DNA from: Martinezella lusitana
GTDB taxonomy: Bacteria > Pseudomonadota > Alphaproteobacteria > Rhizobiales > Rhizobiaceae
DNA: 64,000 bases
Direction of reading: 5' to 3'
Assembly (NCBI RefSeq): GCF_014207095.1
Contig: NZ_JACHBG010000007.1
Coordinates: forward strand, 248,001-312,000
Position numbers and translations under genes: made by a program
Shown here: in pieces, positions 1 through 8,082 of the stretch
Numbering within the stretch: position 1 is the first letter of the stretch
Layout: every line of letters begins with the position of its first letter
The notes under the pieces: generated by a model
Told to the model about the DNA's origin: nothing
Database searches by the model: none
What the model saw: only the letters and a program-made list of their open reading frames with translations

Positions 1-1766
1 TCGATTGAGTGGCCGAGGGCTTCTTCAAGTCCCGCATGAATTTCCATCAGCTGAAGCGAGGTGCCGCCGAGATCGAAGAAGTTCCGGTCGAGGTCGACGC
101 CAGTCAGGGCCAATGCGCCCTGCCAGAGCGTGGTCAGCAGTTCCTCGGTCTTGCTTCTGCTGTCAGTCGGCCTGACCTGCGCCTCTATCGGCGGCGGCAA
201 CAGTTTCGAGCGATCGACCTTTCCTGCAGCTGTCAGTGGCAGACTATCGACGACGACTGCGGCATTCGGGATCATATAGGCGGGTAGAGTGGCGCGCAGC
301 GTCGTCAAGACGGCCTGGACGAGATCGGCGCCGGCGCCCACATGGCTTTCCTTGGGGCACAAATAGGCAACGATGCGTTTCAGGTTTTCTCCCTGGACAT
401 GGCAAAGCACTATGCCGTCGGTAAGACGCGGATCTCGCCTGAGAGCGGCTTCGATCTCATCGAGTTCGATGCGCTTGCCATTGATCTTGACCTGGCGGTC
501 GCGCCGCCCCTTGAAGGTAACGGTCCCGTCCGGCTTCAGGCAGGCGAGATCACCGGTCAGATAATAGCGCGTCGGACCCTCTTTCGTATCAATCGTGACG
601 AATTTCTCGGCCGTAAGTTCCGGGCGCTTGAAATAGCCAATGGCCAGACCATCGCCCGCTATTGCCAGCTGGCCTTCTATTCCCGCAGGCAGGACACGCA
701 GCTCTTCGTCGAGTATGGCAATAGCTGTATGCGCGATCGCCTTCCCGATAGGCAGTTCTGCGGCTGAAAAGCCGGGCAGGACCTGGAAAGCTGTAGCAAA
801 GACCGTCGTCTCGGTCGGACCGTAGGCATTGGTAAGTCGGCAACCGGGGTGACGTTCCAGAAAGCGCCTGGCGTGAACCGCCGAGCCGACATCGCCTCCG
901 AAAAGGATGTGGCGAAGCTGCGGTAAGGGGGCACGTGCGTGATCGGCGAACAGATTGAACAGGCCCGTGGTCAAAAACGAGATGCTGACGCCGGTTGTTT
1001 GCATGACATCGCACAGGCGCGAGACGGAGAAGTCGCTCTCAGGCATGATCGCCAACGTGCAACCATTAAGAAGAGCCCCCCAGATTTCGAAGGTCGCGGC
1101 ATCGAAGGAGATGGTGGCCGTATGAAGGACAACGTCGTCGGGGCGAAATTCCACATAGGTTTGATCGAGGACAACCCGCGCAATACTGCGATGACAGATC
1201 ATCGTGCCTTTGGGACGGCCCGTCGAGCCGGAAGTGTACATGATGTAGGCGAGATCGCCGCCGGTTATGTTTGCCGCAGAAAGGGCAATAGCCGGCTTAT
1301 TCGCCATCTCGCCGAGCATGGCGTCCGCTTCGATGACCTTACCTTTCATGCTCGGCACGCTCGCAAGCTTTTCACCGTGAGCTCCATCGACGAATATGAC
1401 CTTGGGCTGGCACTCGCCGATAACGAAATCGAGATGTTCGATCGGAAGGGCCGGATCAAGCGGAAGATAGGCGCCGCCGGCCTTGAGGATTGCCAGCGTG
1501 CAAATGACCGCATTGATGCCTCGTGGCAGGAAAAGGCCGATAATATCCGCCTTATGGACCCCAATTCTTATCAGGTGCGCCGCAACTGCGTCGGACAGGC
1601 GATCAAGATCGTGATAGTCGATACTGACATCACCGAAGACGAGGGCTGTTGCCTGTGGCACCGCCTTGGCCTGGGTACGCACCATTTCGTGAAGACAACG
1701 GTCGCGATCATAATGCATGCTTGCTGCACCAATTGCCTTTGCCTGCCCCTCACGGTCGATCATCAT
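1..1766 (-). CDS. NRPS-like adenylation + carrier protein, 3' end off the window
   Basis: An amino-acid-activating adenylation domain followed by a peptidyl-carrier domain, cut by the left edge after about 588 residues. Seen in the translation: the A2-type stretch LKAGGAYLPLDP near residue 95, the phosphate-binding loop YTSGSTGRPKGT near 177, then NAYGPTETT, YLTGDLACL, GRRDRQVKINGKRIELDEIE and the AAGKVDR lysine motif. Close to the edge lies FFDLGGTSLQ, whose serine would carry phosphopantetheine. No condensation domain precedes the A domain, so it is either a stand-alone loading module or a short NRPS-like enzyme whose next domain (thioesterase, reductase or condensation) lies outside. The start has a GGAGAG ribosome site just upstream; a second ATG one codon later is equally possible. 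The amino-acid substrate was not predicted. Confidence 0.88.
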   Translation of the reverse strand, partial: MMIDREGQAKAIGAASMHYDRDRCLHEMVRTQAKAVPQATALVFGDVSIDYHDLDRLSDAVAAHLIRIGVHKADIIGLFLPRGINAVICTLAILKAGGAYLPLDPALPIEHLDFVIGECQPKVIFVDGAHGEKLASVPSMKGKVIEADAMLGEMANKPAIALSAANITGGDLAYIMYTSGSTGRPKGTMICHRSIARVVLDQTYVEFRPDDVVLHTATISFDAATFEIWGALLNGCTLAIMPESDFSVSRLCDVMQTTGVSISFLTTGLFNLFADHARAPLPQLRHILFGGDVGSAVHARRFLERHPGCRLTNAYGPTETTVFATAFQVLPGFSAAELPIGKAIAHTAIAILDEELRVLPAGIEGQLAIAGDGLAIGYFKRPELTAEKFVTIDTKEGPTRYYLTGDLACLKPDGTVTFKGRRDRQVKINGKRIELDEIEAALRRDPRLTDGIVLCHVQGENLKRIVAYLCPKESHVGAGADLVQAVLTTLRATLPAYMIPNAAVVVDSLPLTAAGKVDRSKLLPPPIEAQVRPTDSRSKTEELLTTLWQGALALTGVDLDRNFFDLGGTSLQLMEIHAGLEEALGHSI

Positions 1767-1917
1767 CGCTCTCCGGGTTGTCCTGCGAGTGACGACATCG
1801 CGATGCGAGACGCTTCATCGTCCATCGCAGAATTTCATGCTGGGGCAAAAGCACTAGATGATCATTGGGATGATCGATCTCACCACCGAAAGTCGTAAGT
1901 CATGGTGGAGCGTAGCC

Positions 1918-1963
1918 CTTTGGTCGGAAAGGCTCGGCAGAGCCAAGGCAAGCCGACCGAAAG
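1918..1963 (-). terminator. nested hairpin between GH16 and NRPS-like genes
   Basis: Outer arms CTTTGGTCGG (1918-1927) and CCGACC-G-AAAG (1953-1963) pair over ten bases with one bulged G. An inner stem GGCTC/GAGCC (1931-1935, 1940-1944) has a GGCA loop. It lies downstream of the GH16 stop and 150 bases upstream of the NRPS-like start, both on the minus strand. No clear T-run follows, so it may be a terminator or a structured 5' leader. I see nothing else recognisable in the 303-base gap 1767-2069. Confidence 0.4.
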
Positions 1964-2069
1964 CATTACGCCCAGTGCCCCGAGATCTGCCGCCGGCAAG
2001 GGCGTGCGGCATCACACTGGAACGATAATTATGCTGTGATGAGTGAATTGGATGCCGGTGGCTGCGAGC

Positions 2070-2876
2070 CTACATGAACTGGTATGCTCGCACATAGTCC
2101 ACGAACATGAAGGAGGGATCGGCTGCAGCCATCTTCGTTATGCCGTCGACAATGCCCAGGTCGACGAGAAGATACATAGGCTGGCGATGTTCCGGTAATG
2201 TCTTTGTCTTCCAGACAAGATTTCCATCGAAATACATGCGCATGAAATCAGAATCGATCTTCACGCCATAGGTGTGCAAGTCGGAAGGGGTTGCATTCGC
2301 AAATGCATTGATACGGGAATAGGCTGAATCGTGTCGACCGTCCTTATGCCAGACATGCACGGTCGAGGAATAGGCACCGGGCTTATCGCCATAATATTCG
2401 ATGACATCGATCTCGGCTGTTGCTTTCGATCGGTCCTTACCGATCAACCAGAATGCGGGCCAGACACCGGGGCCATCTGGTAACCGCGCGCGCATTTCGA
2501 AATAGCCATATTGTTGAGCAAAACCATTCCCATCGTGATCGACCGATGCAATAAGGCCGGAGCGCCACAGACCCTTGCTGTCGCGCGCAGCGGTAATCCG
2601 CAACATCCCGTCCTGTACTGCAAAGGGGAACTCGCCATCCGGATCCGAGAAACGAGCGCCGCCGAAGTCTCCATTCCAAGGCGTATGGGAGATCCAGCGC
2701 GTACCTGGTCCCCAGGCCGAAACGCTCAACGTGTCGAATGGATCCTCGAACGTCACTTTCATCGAGCTGACATCAAGTGCATCGCCGGTATCACCAGCGT
2801 AGGTGACCCGGGTGTCGCAAATAGCAATCAAGGCAGTGGCAACCGAAGCGCGAAGGAAAGCGCGCCGATTGGCCAT
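2070..2876 (-). CDS. secreted family 16 glycoside hydrolase (beta-glucanase)
   Basis: A 268-residue glycoside hydrolase family 16 enzyme, expected to cut mixed or acidic beta-glucans outside the cytoplasm. The family signature EIDVIE is present at about residues 155-160, giving catalytic nucleophile E155, the assisting D157 and acid/base E160. The N-terminus carries NRRAFLRAS followed by a short hydrophobic run, which looks like a twin-arginine signal. The ATG at 2876 is chosen because it places this motif at the start; a longer form starting at 2924 behind a GGGGGG stretch is possible. Related rhizobial enzymes (ExoK/ExsH type) trim exopolysaccharide, and the divergent neighbours here encode a polymerase and a pyruvyl transferase. 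A role in processing that polymer is inferred. Confidence 0.88.
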   Translation of the reverse strand: MANRRAFLRASVATALIAICDTRVTYAGDTGDALDVSSMKVTFEDPFDTLSVSAWGPGTRWISHTPWNGDFGGARFSDPDGEFPFAVQDGMLRITAARDSKGLWRSGLIASVDHDGNGFAQQYGYFEMRARLPDGPGVWPAFWLIGKDRSKATAEIDVIEYYGDKPGAYSSTVHVWHKDGRHDSAYSRINAFANATPSDLHTYGVKIDSDFMRMYFDGNLVWKTKTLPEHRQPMYLLVDLGIVDGITKMAAADPSFMFVDYVRAYQFM

Positions 2877-3063
2877 ACCTAGAACACGATCAACTGGCGA
2901 TAGACGATCCATGCATATTAGCATGAGCCCCCCATTGCCCATGGTATACAACGTATTTCGGCCGATGCGTCCACCAAAAGGCTTAGGAATGGCGGAAATA
3001 CAACCACACATGCGCCGTGTTAGTTTGCGGCAACAATGAGGCAAAGCGGCTGGACTATGTCAC

Positions 3064-4488
3064 ATGAATGCCATGGGACTAATAACACTGATCGTCGGTG
3101 TGGCGATATTGGCTGCGCCGGTTCGATGGTCATTCATCGTAATGGCCCTGTCGACGGTGTTTGGCGCCGCCGCGGCCTTCAGCCTTCCCGGTCTCGGCGG
3201 GGCGTCCGTGCTTGTACCGAGCCTGTTTCTGCTGTTCTTCGCTATACGGCTGTTTGCGGCCTACGGCGAGGGACCGTTTCTCACCGCGCTTGTACCCTGG
3301 CGCCCGGGGTTCTTCCTTCTGCTCCTGACGGCCTTTGGACTGTTCACGGCAGTTTTCTTTCCGCGGATGTTCCAAGGCATGACGCAGACGATGACAGTGC
3401 AGCGCTTGATCGGCGCGCGCAGCCTCATAGCGCTGGTACCGTTGCAGGCGTCCTCGAACAACATCACCCAGTCGGTCTATGCCCTTGGTGGCCTTATTTG
3501 CTTCATTGCCACCTTCGCATTTTTCCGACGAAACAGCGTTCCCGCAATCTTCGTCAACGGCATACTGATTGTTGCGGGCGTCAACCTCAGCTTTGCGCTC
3601 GCCGATATCGTGACTTACTTCACGCACACGGATTTTCTGCTCAGCTTCGTGAGAACGGCAAATTATGCGCTTCTGACCAATGCTGAGAAAGGGGGGCTGA
3701 AGCGCATTTCCGGCACCTTCCCGGAGGCTTCGGCATTTGCCGATTTCACCCTTGTCCTCTTTGCTGTTGTTGCGAGCCTCTGGCTTGGAGGCATTCGCTC
3801 GAACACGACGGGCCTTGTCTCCGGCTTGCTTCTGGTGGCGCTTGTCCTTTCGACGTCGGCGACGGCACTTGTCGGGCTCGCCGTCATCTTGCCGATCCTG
3901 TGCCTTCAGTCATTCCAGGCTGGACGACAAGAGCCTGGGACGGGCCGGCCTGTCCTGATCCTATCCATATTGGCAGGCATGCCGCTTGCCATCTTCTTTG
4001 TTCTGATCGTCATGCCAGACCTCGTGCACAATCTCAGCGAATTTCTGGACGAGATGCTGTTCTCCAAGGCAGACAGCCAATCCGGGCGAGAGCGCTTCAT
4101 GTGGAATGCGATGGCCTATCAGGCGTTCTTGGATACCAACGGCTTCGGCGCCGGCCTGGGCAGTGCGCGCGCCTCCAGTTTCGGCCTTGTACTATTGTCC
4201 AATATCGGCATCTTCGGCACGCTGCTCTTCGCCTTATTCGTCGCCCGGCTGCTGATGGTGGATACTCGGCCAGGGCCTTCGTCCTCAAGGCAGGCCCGCG
4301 CGGTCGTACGTGCGGCCAAGGCCGGCCTCATTACGGTTCTCATCTCGGCGGCAACCTCCGGCACGGTGTATGATCTTGGGCTGATGTTTTATATTCTGGC
4401 GGGTAGCATCTCCGCTCTCAGTCCTGTCAAACATTCGGTCCGAACGGGCTATGCGCCACGCTTTGGGACGATTGGGGAGCTGAGATGA
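3064..4488 (+). CDS. polysaccharide polymerase, Wzy/O-antigen-ligase-like membrane protein
   Basis: A 474-residue protein made almost entirely of hydrophobic segments (about ten to twelve), with a long soluble stretch around residues 325-355 that includes SQSGRERFMWNAM. That layout is typical of the O-antigen ligase / Wzy polymerase superfamily, which joins lipid-linked repeat units of surface polysaccharide at the periplasmic face. Family members share very little sequence, so the call rests on topology and context. The next gene starts inside its stop codon (ATGA overlap at 4485) and encodes a pyruvyl transferase, which supports an exopolysaccharide or capsule role. Whether it polymerises or ligates cannot be told from sequence alone. 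Confidence 0.72.
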   Translation: MNAMGLITLIVGVAILAAPVRWSFIVMALSTVFGAAAAFSLPGLGGASVLVPSLFLLFFAIRLFAAYGEGPFLTALVPWRPGFFLLLLTAFGLFTAVFFPRMFQGMTQTMTVQRLIGARSLIALVPLQASSNNITQSVYALGGLICFIATFAFFRRNSVPAIFVNGILIVAGVNLSFALADIVTYFTHTDFLLSFVRTANYALLTNAEKGGLKRISGTFPEASAFADFTLVLFAVVASLWLGGIRSNTTGLVSGLLLVALVLSTSATALVGLAVILPILCLQSFQAGRQEPGTGRPVLILSILAGMPLAIFFVLIVMPDLVHNLSEFLDEMLFSKADSQSGRERFMWNAMAYQAFLDTNGFGAGLGSARASSFGLVLLSNIGIFGTLLFALFVARLLMVDTRPGPSSSRQARAVVRAAKAGLITVLISAATSGTVYDLGLMFYILAGSISALSPVKHSVRTGYAPRFGTIGELR

Positions 4489-5723
4489 AAATCCTCGTCT
4501 TCAATGTCAAATATAGCGAAAATCTCGGCGACGGAATGCTGGCGGAATGCATCGAAACCGCCCTAGCGAATGGTGGGGGCGAGGTGGAGGTGGAGACCGT
4601 TGACCTTGCCGGACGCCAGGCCTTCGCTCGGGGGCATGGTGCGCGGCGGCGCCTGATACTTGGATTGCTGCGCTGGATGCCCGCTGCGGCACGACGCCGG
4701 CTGGTCAGCCTGGGCTTAAAGCGCAACCTACGTCGACTTGTTGCCAGCTGGGACGAGAAGATCGCCAATGCCGACGTCGTGGTGATCGGCGGCGGCAACT
4801 TGTTTCAAGATGATGACCTTAATTTTCCATTGAAAATCGGCACTGTCCTTGACTGTGTTTGCCAGCAGGATCGGCCGCTCGCCATTTATGCGGTCGGCGT
4901 CAGCAAGCACTGGTCGAGCTCGGCATATGAGCTCTTCTCCCGGGTGAAACGGGCACGGCTTGTACATCTTTCCGTGCGCGATGGATTTGCCCAGGACAAT
5001 TGGCACGAGCACTTTCCGGAGGGGCCGAGAGCAAAAATTGTCCGGGATCCCGGACTTTTGATTGGATCCCTCACGATGGCGCAGCGACCTTGCCAATCGA
5101 CAGAGCGCCGATTGACCGTCGGCCTATGTGTAACCGATCCGATCATACTGCGCAGGCATAGTACATCGGCACTCGCAGCAATCCCGTTCTCCAATATCGG
5201 GGTCTACAGGGATCTGATCGGCCTGCTCCTGGATGATGGGCTGCGCGTGGTGTTGTTTTGCAATGGCGCGAGGGAGGATCAGAGATTTGCGGAGTGTATT
5301 CGCAGCTCGGTCGTCAAGCATAGGGCGACCGATAGCGATGCGTTCGATATTGCTGAGCGTCCGAAAACTCCCGGTGATCTCATTGAGACAATTCGTTCGG
5401 TCGATGTGATCCTGGCACATCGGCTGCATGCCTGTATTGCAGCCTATGCGCTGAAGATCCCGCATGTCGGCCTCGGCTGGGATAAGAAGGTCGAAGGCTT
5501 TTTCAATTCCGTGGGGCGCGAAGACTACCTGGTAAAGGACGCCACATCCTCACCGCTCTTCGTTGCGTCCCTGGTCAGGGCAGCAGAACGGGATGGAATT
5601 GAGCCACTTCGGCATCAGATTGCCATAGCGGAGACCCGCGCGGGAATTTCGAACATGCGTCGCCATCTGTTGGAATGCGATCAATCCAGCGCGCCTGAGC
5701 CATGCCCGATGCATGGCGAATAA
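4485..5723 (+). CDS. polysaccharide pyruvyl transferase family protein
   Basis: A 412-residue cytoplasmic enzyme of the polysaccharide pyruvyl transferase family, which adds ketal-linked pyruvate to sugars of surface polymers using phosphoenolpyruvate. Visible family marks are the N-terminal NLGDGMLAECIE, the glycine-rich VVIGGGNLFQDDD near residue 105, and the C-terminal HRLHACIAAYALKIPHVGLG followed by WDKKVEGFF. It is translationally coupled to the upstream polymerase through an ATGA overlap. Pyruvylation makes the polymer acidic, as in succinoglycan. The family also contains members with other roles (CsaB, WcaK), so the exact acceptor is unknown. Confidence 0.85.
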   Translation: MKILVFNVKYSENLGDGMLAECIETALANGGGEVEVETVDLAGRQAFARGHGARRRLILGLLRWMPAAARRRLVSLGLKRNLRRLVASWDEKIANADVVVIGGGNLFQDDDLNFPLKIGTVLDCVCQQDRPLAIYAVGVSKHWSSSAYELFSRVKRARLVHLSVRDGFAQDNWHEHFPEGPRAKIVRDPGLLIGSLTMAQRPCQSTERRLTVGLCVTDPIILRRHSTSALAAIPFSNIGVYRDLIGLLLDDGLRVVLFCNGAREDQRFAECIRSSVVKHRATDSDAFDIAERPKTPGDLIETIRSVDVILAHRLHACIAAYALKIPHVGLGWDKKVEGFFNSVGREDYLVKDATSSPLFVASLVRAAERDGIEPLRHQIAIAETRAGISNMRRHLLECDQSSAPEPCPMHGE

Positions 5724-5790
5724 CTTCTCAGTTCAGAGTATATTTCGTCTAGATACTTTGAAGTTTTATTTGAGTATGCGCAACGGCATG

Positions 5791-5807
5791 ACGAAATTGC
5801 ATTTCGT
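5791..5807. promoter_or_regulatory. 17-base palindrome upstream of the Crp/Fnr-type gene
   Basis: ACGAAAT-TGC-ATTTCGT is a perfect inverted repeat with seven-base arms in the AT-rich 170-base gap between the pyruvyl transferase and the Crp/Fnr-type gene. It sits about 90 bases before the regulator's start. It does not match the classical Fnr or Crp consensus (TTGAT-N4-ATCAA, TGTGA-N6-TCACA). A further TTTCGT half-copy occurs about 60 bases upstream. It may be an operator for this or another regulator. Confidence 0.35.
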
Positions 5808-5893
5808 TTAAGTAAAAATAGATAAGAATAAAATGTGATTTCGAATTAAAGACTTCCCGTAATTTCTATGCTATTTAGGAGTTTGGGCTTACT

Positions 5894-6625
5894 ATGTTTT
5901 CGAATGCTCAGAGGTGTATTCGAGAAATGCTTCTCGTCCACGGGGATGATAGCATGGCAGCGCAGATTCCAATTGAACATATTCGCAATCTGGGTGGTGT
6001 AACGCGGACCTTTACAGCCGGAAGTGCGATCTGCGGATATGACGATGAGGCGCCGCGTCTTCTGTTTGTCCTGAAGGGATGGGCTGCCTGCAGCAAGATG
6101 CTGCCGAACGGCACACGCTTCGTGACGGAATTTGTGCTGCACGGTGGTATGATTTCGACGACGTTGACGGCGCTGTCGCGCGAGACCGTACGAGCCGTCA
6201 CCAATGTGACGGTCGTGGCTTTTCCGGATTTCACCTCACTTCCCAAGATCGAGGCGCCTACATTTTTCTATCGCATCGTCATTGGTGAGTTGATGCGACA
6301 TCACGCCCGCATGTCCGAGCGGCTTGCGAATATGGGTCGGCGCGATGCACTCGAGAGAACCGGGCATATGCTGCTTGAGCTCGGAACACGTGTTGGCACA
6401 TCTCGCGACTACGACAATTGCGAGTATTTCGATTGTCCTTTGACGCAGGCAGATATTGGTGATGCCGTCGGCCTATCAACTGTACATATAAATCGCGTTC
6501 TGAGAGATATGCGCGAAGCCCACCTCTTGCTGTTCCGTAACGGTATAGTTGTTTTTCTTGATCGTGCGCGTCTAGCTGATCTTGTTGACTTCGACGAGAC
6601 CTGTTTCGATACAACTATTATTTGA
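5894..6625 (+). CDS. Crp/Fnr family transcriptional regulator
   Basis: A 243-residue regulator with an N-terminal cyclic-nucleotide-binding-like beta roll (about residues 25-130) and a C-terminal winged helix. The recognition region LTQADIGDAVGLSTVHINRVLRDMR lies near residues 187-211. No cluster of cysteines like that of oxygen-sensing Fnr is present, so the effector is unknown. The start at 5894 follows a weak AGGAG; internal ATGs at 5927 and 5954 are possible starts, and 5954 would begin directly before the conserved domain. It stands alone between polysaccharide genes and the LuxR-type gene, with long AT-rich regulatory gaps on both sides. Confidence 0.88.
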   Translation: MFSNAQRCIREMLLVHGDDSMAAQIPIEHIRNLGGVTRTFTAGSAICGYDDEAPRLLFVLKGWAACSKMLPNGTRFVTEFVLHGGMISTTLTALSRETVRAVTNVTVVAFPDFTSLPKIEAPTFFYRIVIGELMRHHARMSERLANMGRRDALERTGHMLLELGTRVGTSRDYDNCEYFDCPLTQADIGDAVGLSTVHINRVLRDMREAHLLLFRNGIVVFLDRARLADLVDFDETCFDTTII

Positions 6626-6689
6626 CATCGTATAAAAATCTCTCTTTAAGCGAACAGATAAGCATCATATTATTTAATATTTCACTTAA

Positions 6690-6709
6690 GCATTAACATA
6701 TGTTAATGC
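6690..6709. promoter_or_regulatory. perfect 20-base palindrome, probable operator
   Basis: Bases 6690-6709 read GCATTAACAT-ATGTTAATGC, a perfect palindrome without spacer. It lies in the AT-rich gap between the Crp/Fnr-type gene and the LuxR-type gene, 175 bases before the latter's start. Ten-base arms with no mismatch are unlikely by chance even in AT-rich DNA. It is most likely a dimeric regulator's binding site. The bound protein cannot be named; the LuxR-type protein itself is a candidate. Confidence 0.5.
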
Positions 6710-6768
6710 GCAAGGAAGCAAAATACGCAATTACTAGCTAAGATAAATCAAAAAATGAGGGGGATGAC

Positions 6769-6909
6769 ATGCGAAAACAAAATGAGCTTGGATCAATGCG
6801 CCGGCTATGCTCTGCCTATCGAACGAATACTAGAATATCTTCCGGAAGTACAATGTGCGTTTTAATAATTAGGGGTAACGGCCATGCATGGGCAATCAAT
6901 AACAAGTGA
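6769..6909 (+). CDS. possible short leader ORF before the LuxR-type regulator
   Basis: A 46-codon reading frame starting ATGCGAAAACAA with AGGGGG five bases upstream, a better ribosome site than that of most neighbours. It runs through the start codon of the LuxR-type gene and stops at 6909. The peptide (MRKQNELGSMRR...) matches nothing I recognise. A second frame starting at 6755 or 6764 also crosses this stretch. The strong Shine-Dalgarno could equally belong to a leader that controls translation of the regulator. It is reported as possible only. Confidence 0.2.
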   Translation: MRKQNELGSMRRLCSAYRTNTRISSGSTMCVLIIRGNGHAWAINNK

Positions 6910-7642
6910 GAAATTCACGTCGGATGGAAGCGCGCGTATCATTTCTGTTCGGGCATCGGATAGTTTGCGGCCGTTCAGCACAGCCGGTATCGACGAGTGG
7001 GAAGACTATATTCTCCTCATCGATTCCAGGGCATTAGACCGTGAATGCCTGTCCAAGAGCCTGACCGAATGCGACAGCGCAATGCACATTGTCACCGTCG
7101 GCTCCTTGGACGAGTGGCAATCGCGCAATATGCAAGTATTACCCTCTGCAGTTCTTTTCATGATCGGCGGTCGCAAAGTGTCCGATACCGATGTCAGCGC
7201 CAAGATATGCGCATTGGTGGAAAGATTTCAGACGAGCCCCGTTATCGTTGGTGCTGATGGTGACGAGCTTGCCCAGCTCTTGCATGCGCTTGAATGCGGC
7301 GCGCGTGGTTACATCCCAACCAGCGTCGGTATCAAGGTTGCTGCGGAAGCTGTGGCATTGGCGCGGGCGGGCGGTGTCTTCGTCCCGGCAAGCAGCCTGC
7401 TGGCTGCCAAGGAGGCGATTACTCCCGTGGCTAGCCGCAACGGCTGCCTTGACAGTTTATTTACACCGCGCGAAGTGGTTGTTGCAGAAGCCCTGAGGCG
7501 AGGCAAGGCGAACAAGATCATCGCCTATGAGATGGATCTTTGCGAGAGCACGGTCAAAGTTCACATTCGCAATATCATGAAGAAGCTGAATGCGACCAAC
7601 AGGACCGAAGTCGCCTATAAGATCCGCGAACTCGTCCGCTAG
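6884..7642 (+). CDS. LuxR-type regulator with degenerate receiver (CsgD-like layout)
   Basis: A 252-residue regulator. Residues 45-165 have the alternating strand/helix pattern of a response-regulator receiver, including ALECGARGYIPTSVGI, which matches the usual GA.GYL.K segment. The phosphorylated aspartate is not seen at its expected place (PSAVLFMIGG) and the conserved lysine is replaced in YIPTS, so it is probably not phosphorylated. Residues 188-250 form a LuxR helix-turn-helix: LFTPREVVVAEALRRGKANKIIA, then ESTVKVHIRNIMKKL. The same architecture is found in CsgD, the activator of curli in enterobacteria, and the curli operon begins 2 kb downstream. The link is inference. The start follows AGGGGTAACGGCC. 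Confidence 0.85.
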   Translation: MHGQSITSEKFTSDGSARIISVRASDSLRPFSTAGIDEWEDYILLIDSRALDRECLSKSLTECDSAMHIVTVGSLDEWQSRNMQVLPSAVLFMIGGRKVSDTDVSAKICALVERFQTSPVIVGADGDELAQLLHALECGARGYIPTSVGIKVAAEAVALARAGGVFVPASSLLAAKEAITPVASRNGCLDSLFTPREVVVAEALRRGKANKIIAYEMDLCESTVKVHIRNIMKKLNATNRTEVAYKIRELVR

Positions 7643-8082
7643 TCTTGTAGTTGGAGATCACGACTGCCGAATTGACAGTCGTGGAGGCCGTATCTGAGCC
7701 CTGGCGCAGCAGGCGTTGGGACAGGCGGGTATCTGCAAGGTCAATCTGCTTGCATGATCTTCGACTGATGGGCAGGTGTCGGTGGCTGACATGCCACCGG
7801 CCGTCGGGCAGAAAAAGCGCAGGGACGGGGCATTTTCGACGATGCCGTCAAAAGCCTGCAAATCCCGGAGCCGCAATTAAGAATCCATCTCATGGATTTC
7901 CTACGCGTTGGGCCTCAAGAGGGGCTGCGCGCATTTCCTAGAGATACGTGAGAGTTACCCGCGTCGAGACGGCTTGCAGTCTGGCATGCCAATTGCCAAA
8001 CTTCCTCAAGCCTTCAATCTACCGGCGCAATTGGGAGGCGGCCAACGGGCCGCAGATAGGCCCTCAGTGGTCAAGGTCGGCC
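7643..8082. other. 440-base gap without a recognisable gene
   Basis: Several short open frames cross this stretch on both strands but none has a convincing ribosome site or familiar protein. Directly after the regulator there is a hairpin, CACGACTG/CAGTCGTG (7659-7666 and 7676-7683) with a nine-base loop and no T-run, possibly marking the transcript end. The rest may be decayed sequence or the 3' region of the minus-strand toxin cassette. Confidence 0.4.

Noticed and set aside
939..1898. 319-codon plus-strand frame
   Set aside because: It is antisense to the adenylation domain, whose motifs are intact on the minus strand; the plus-strand translation resembles no family.
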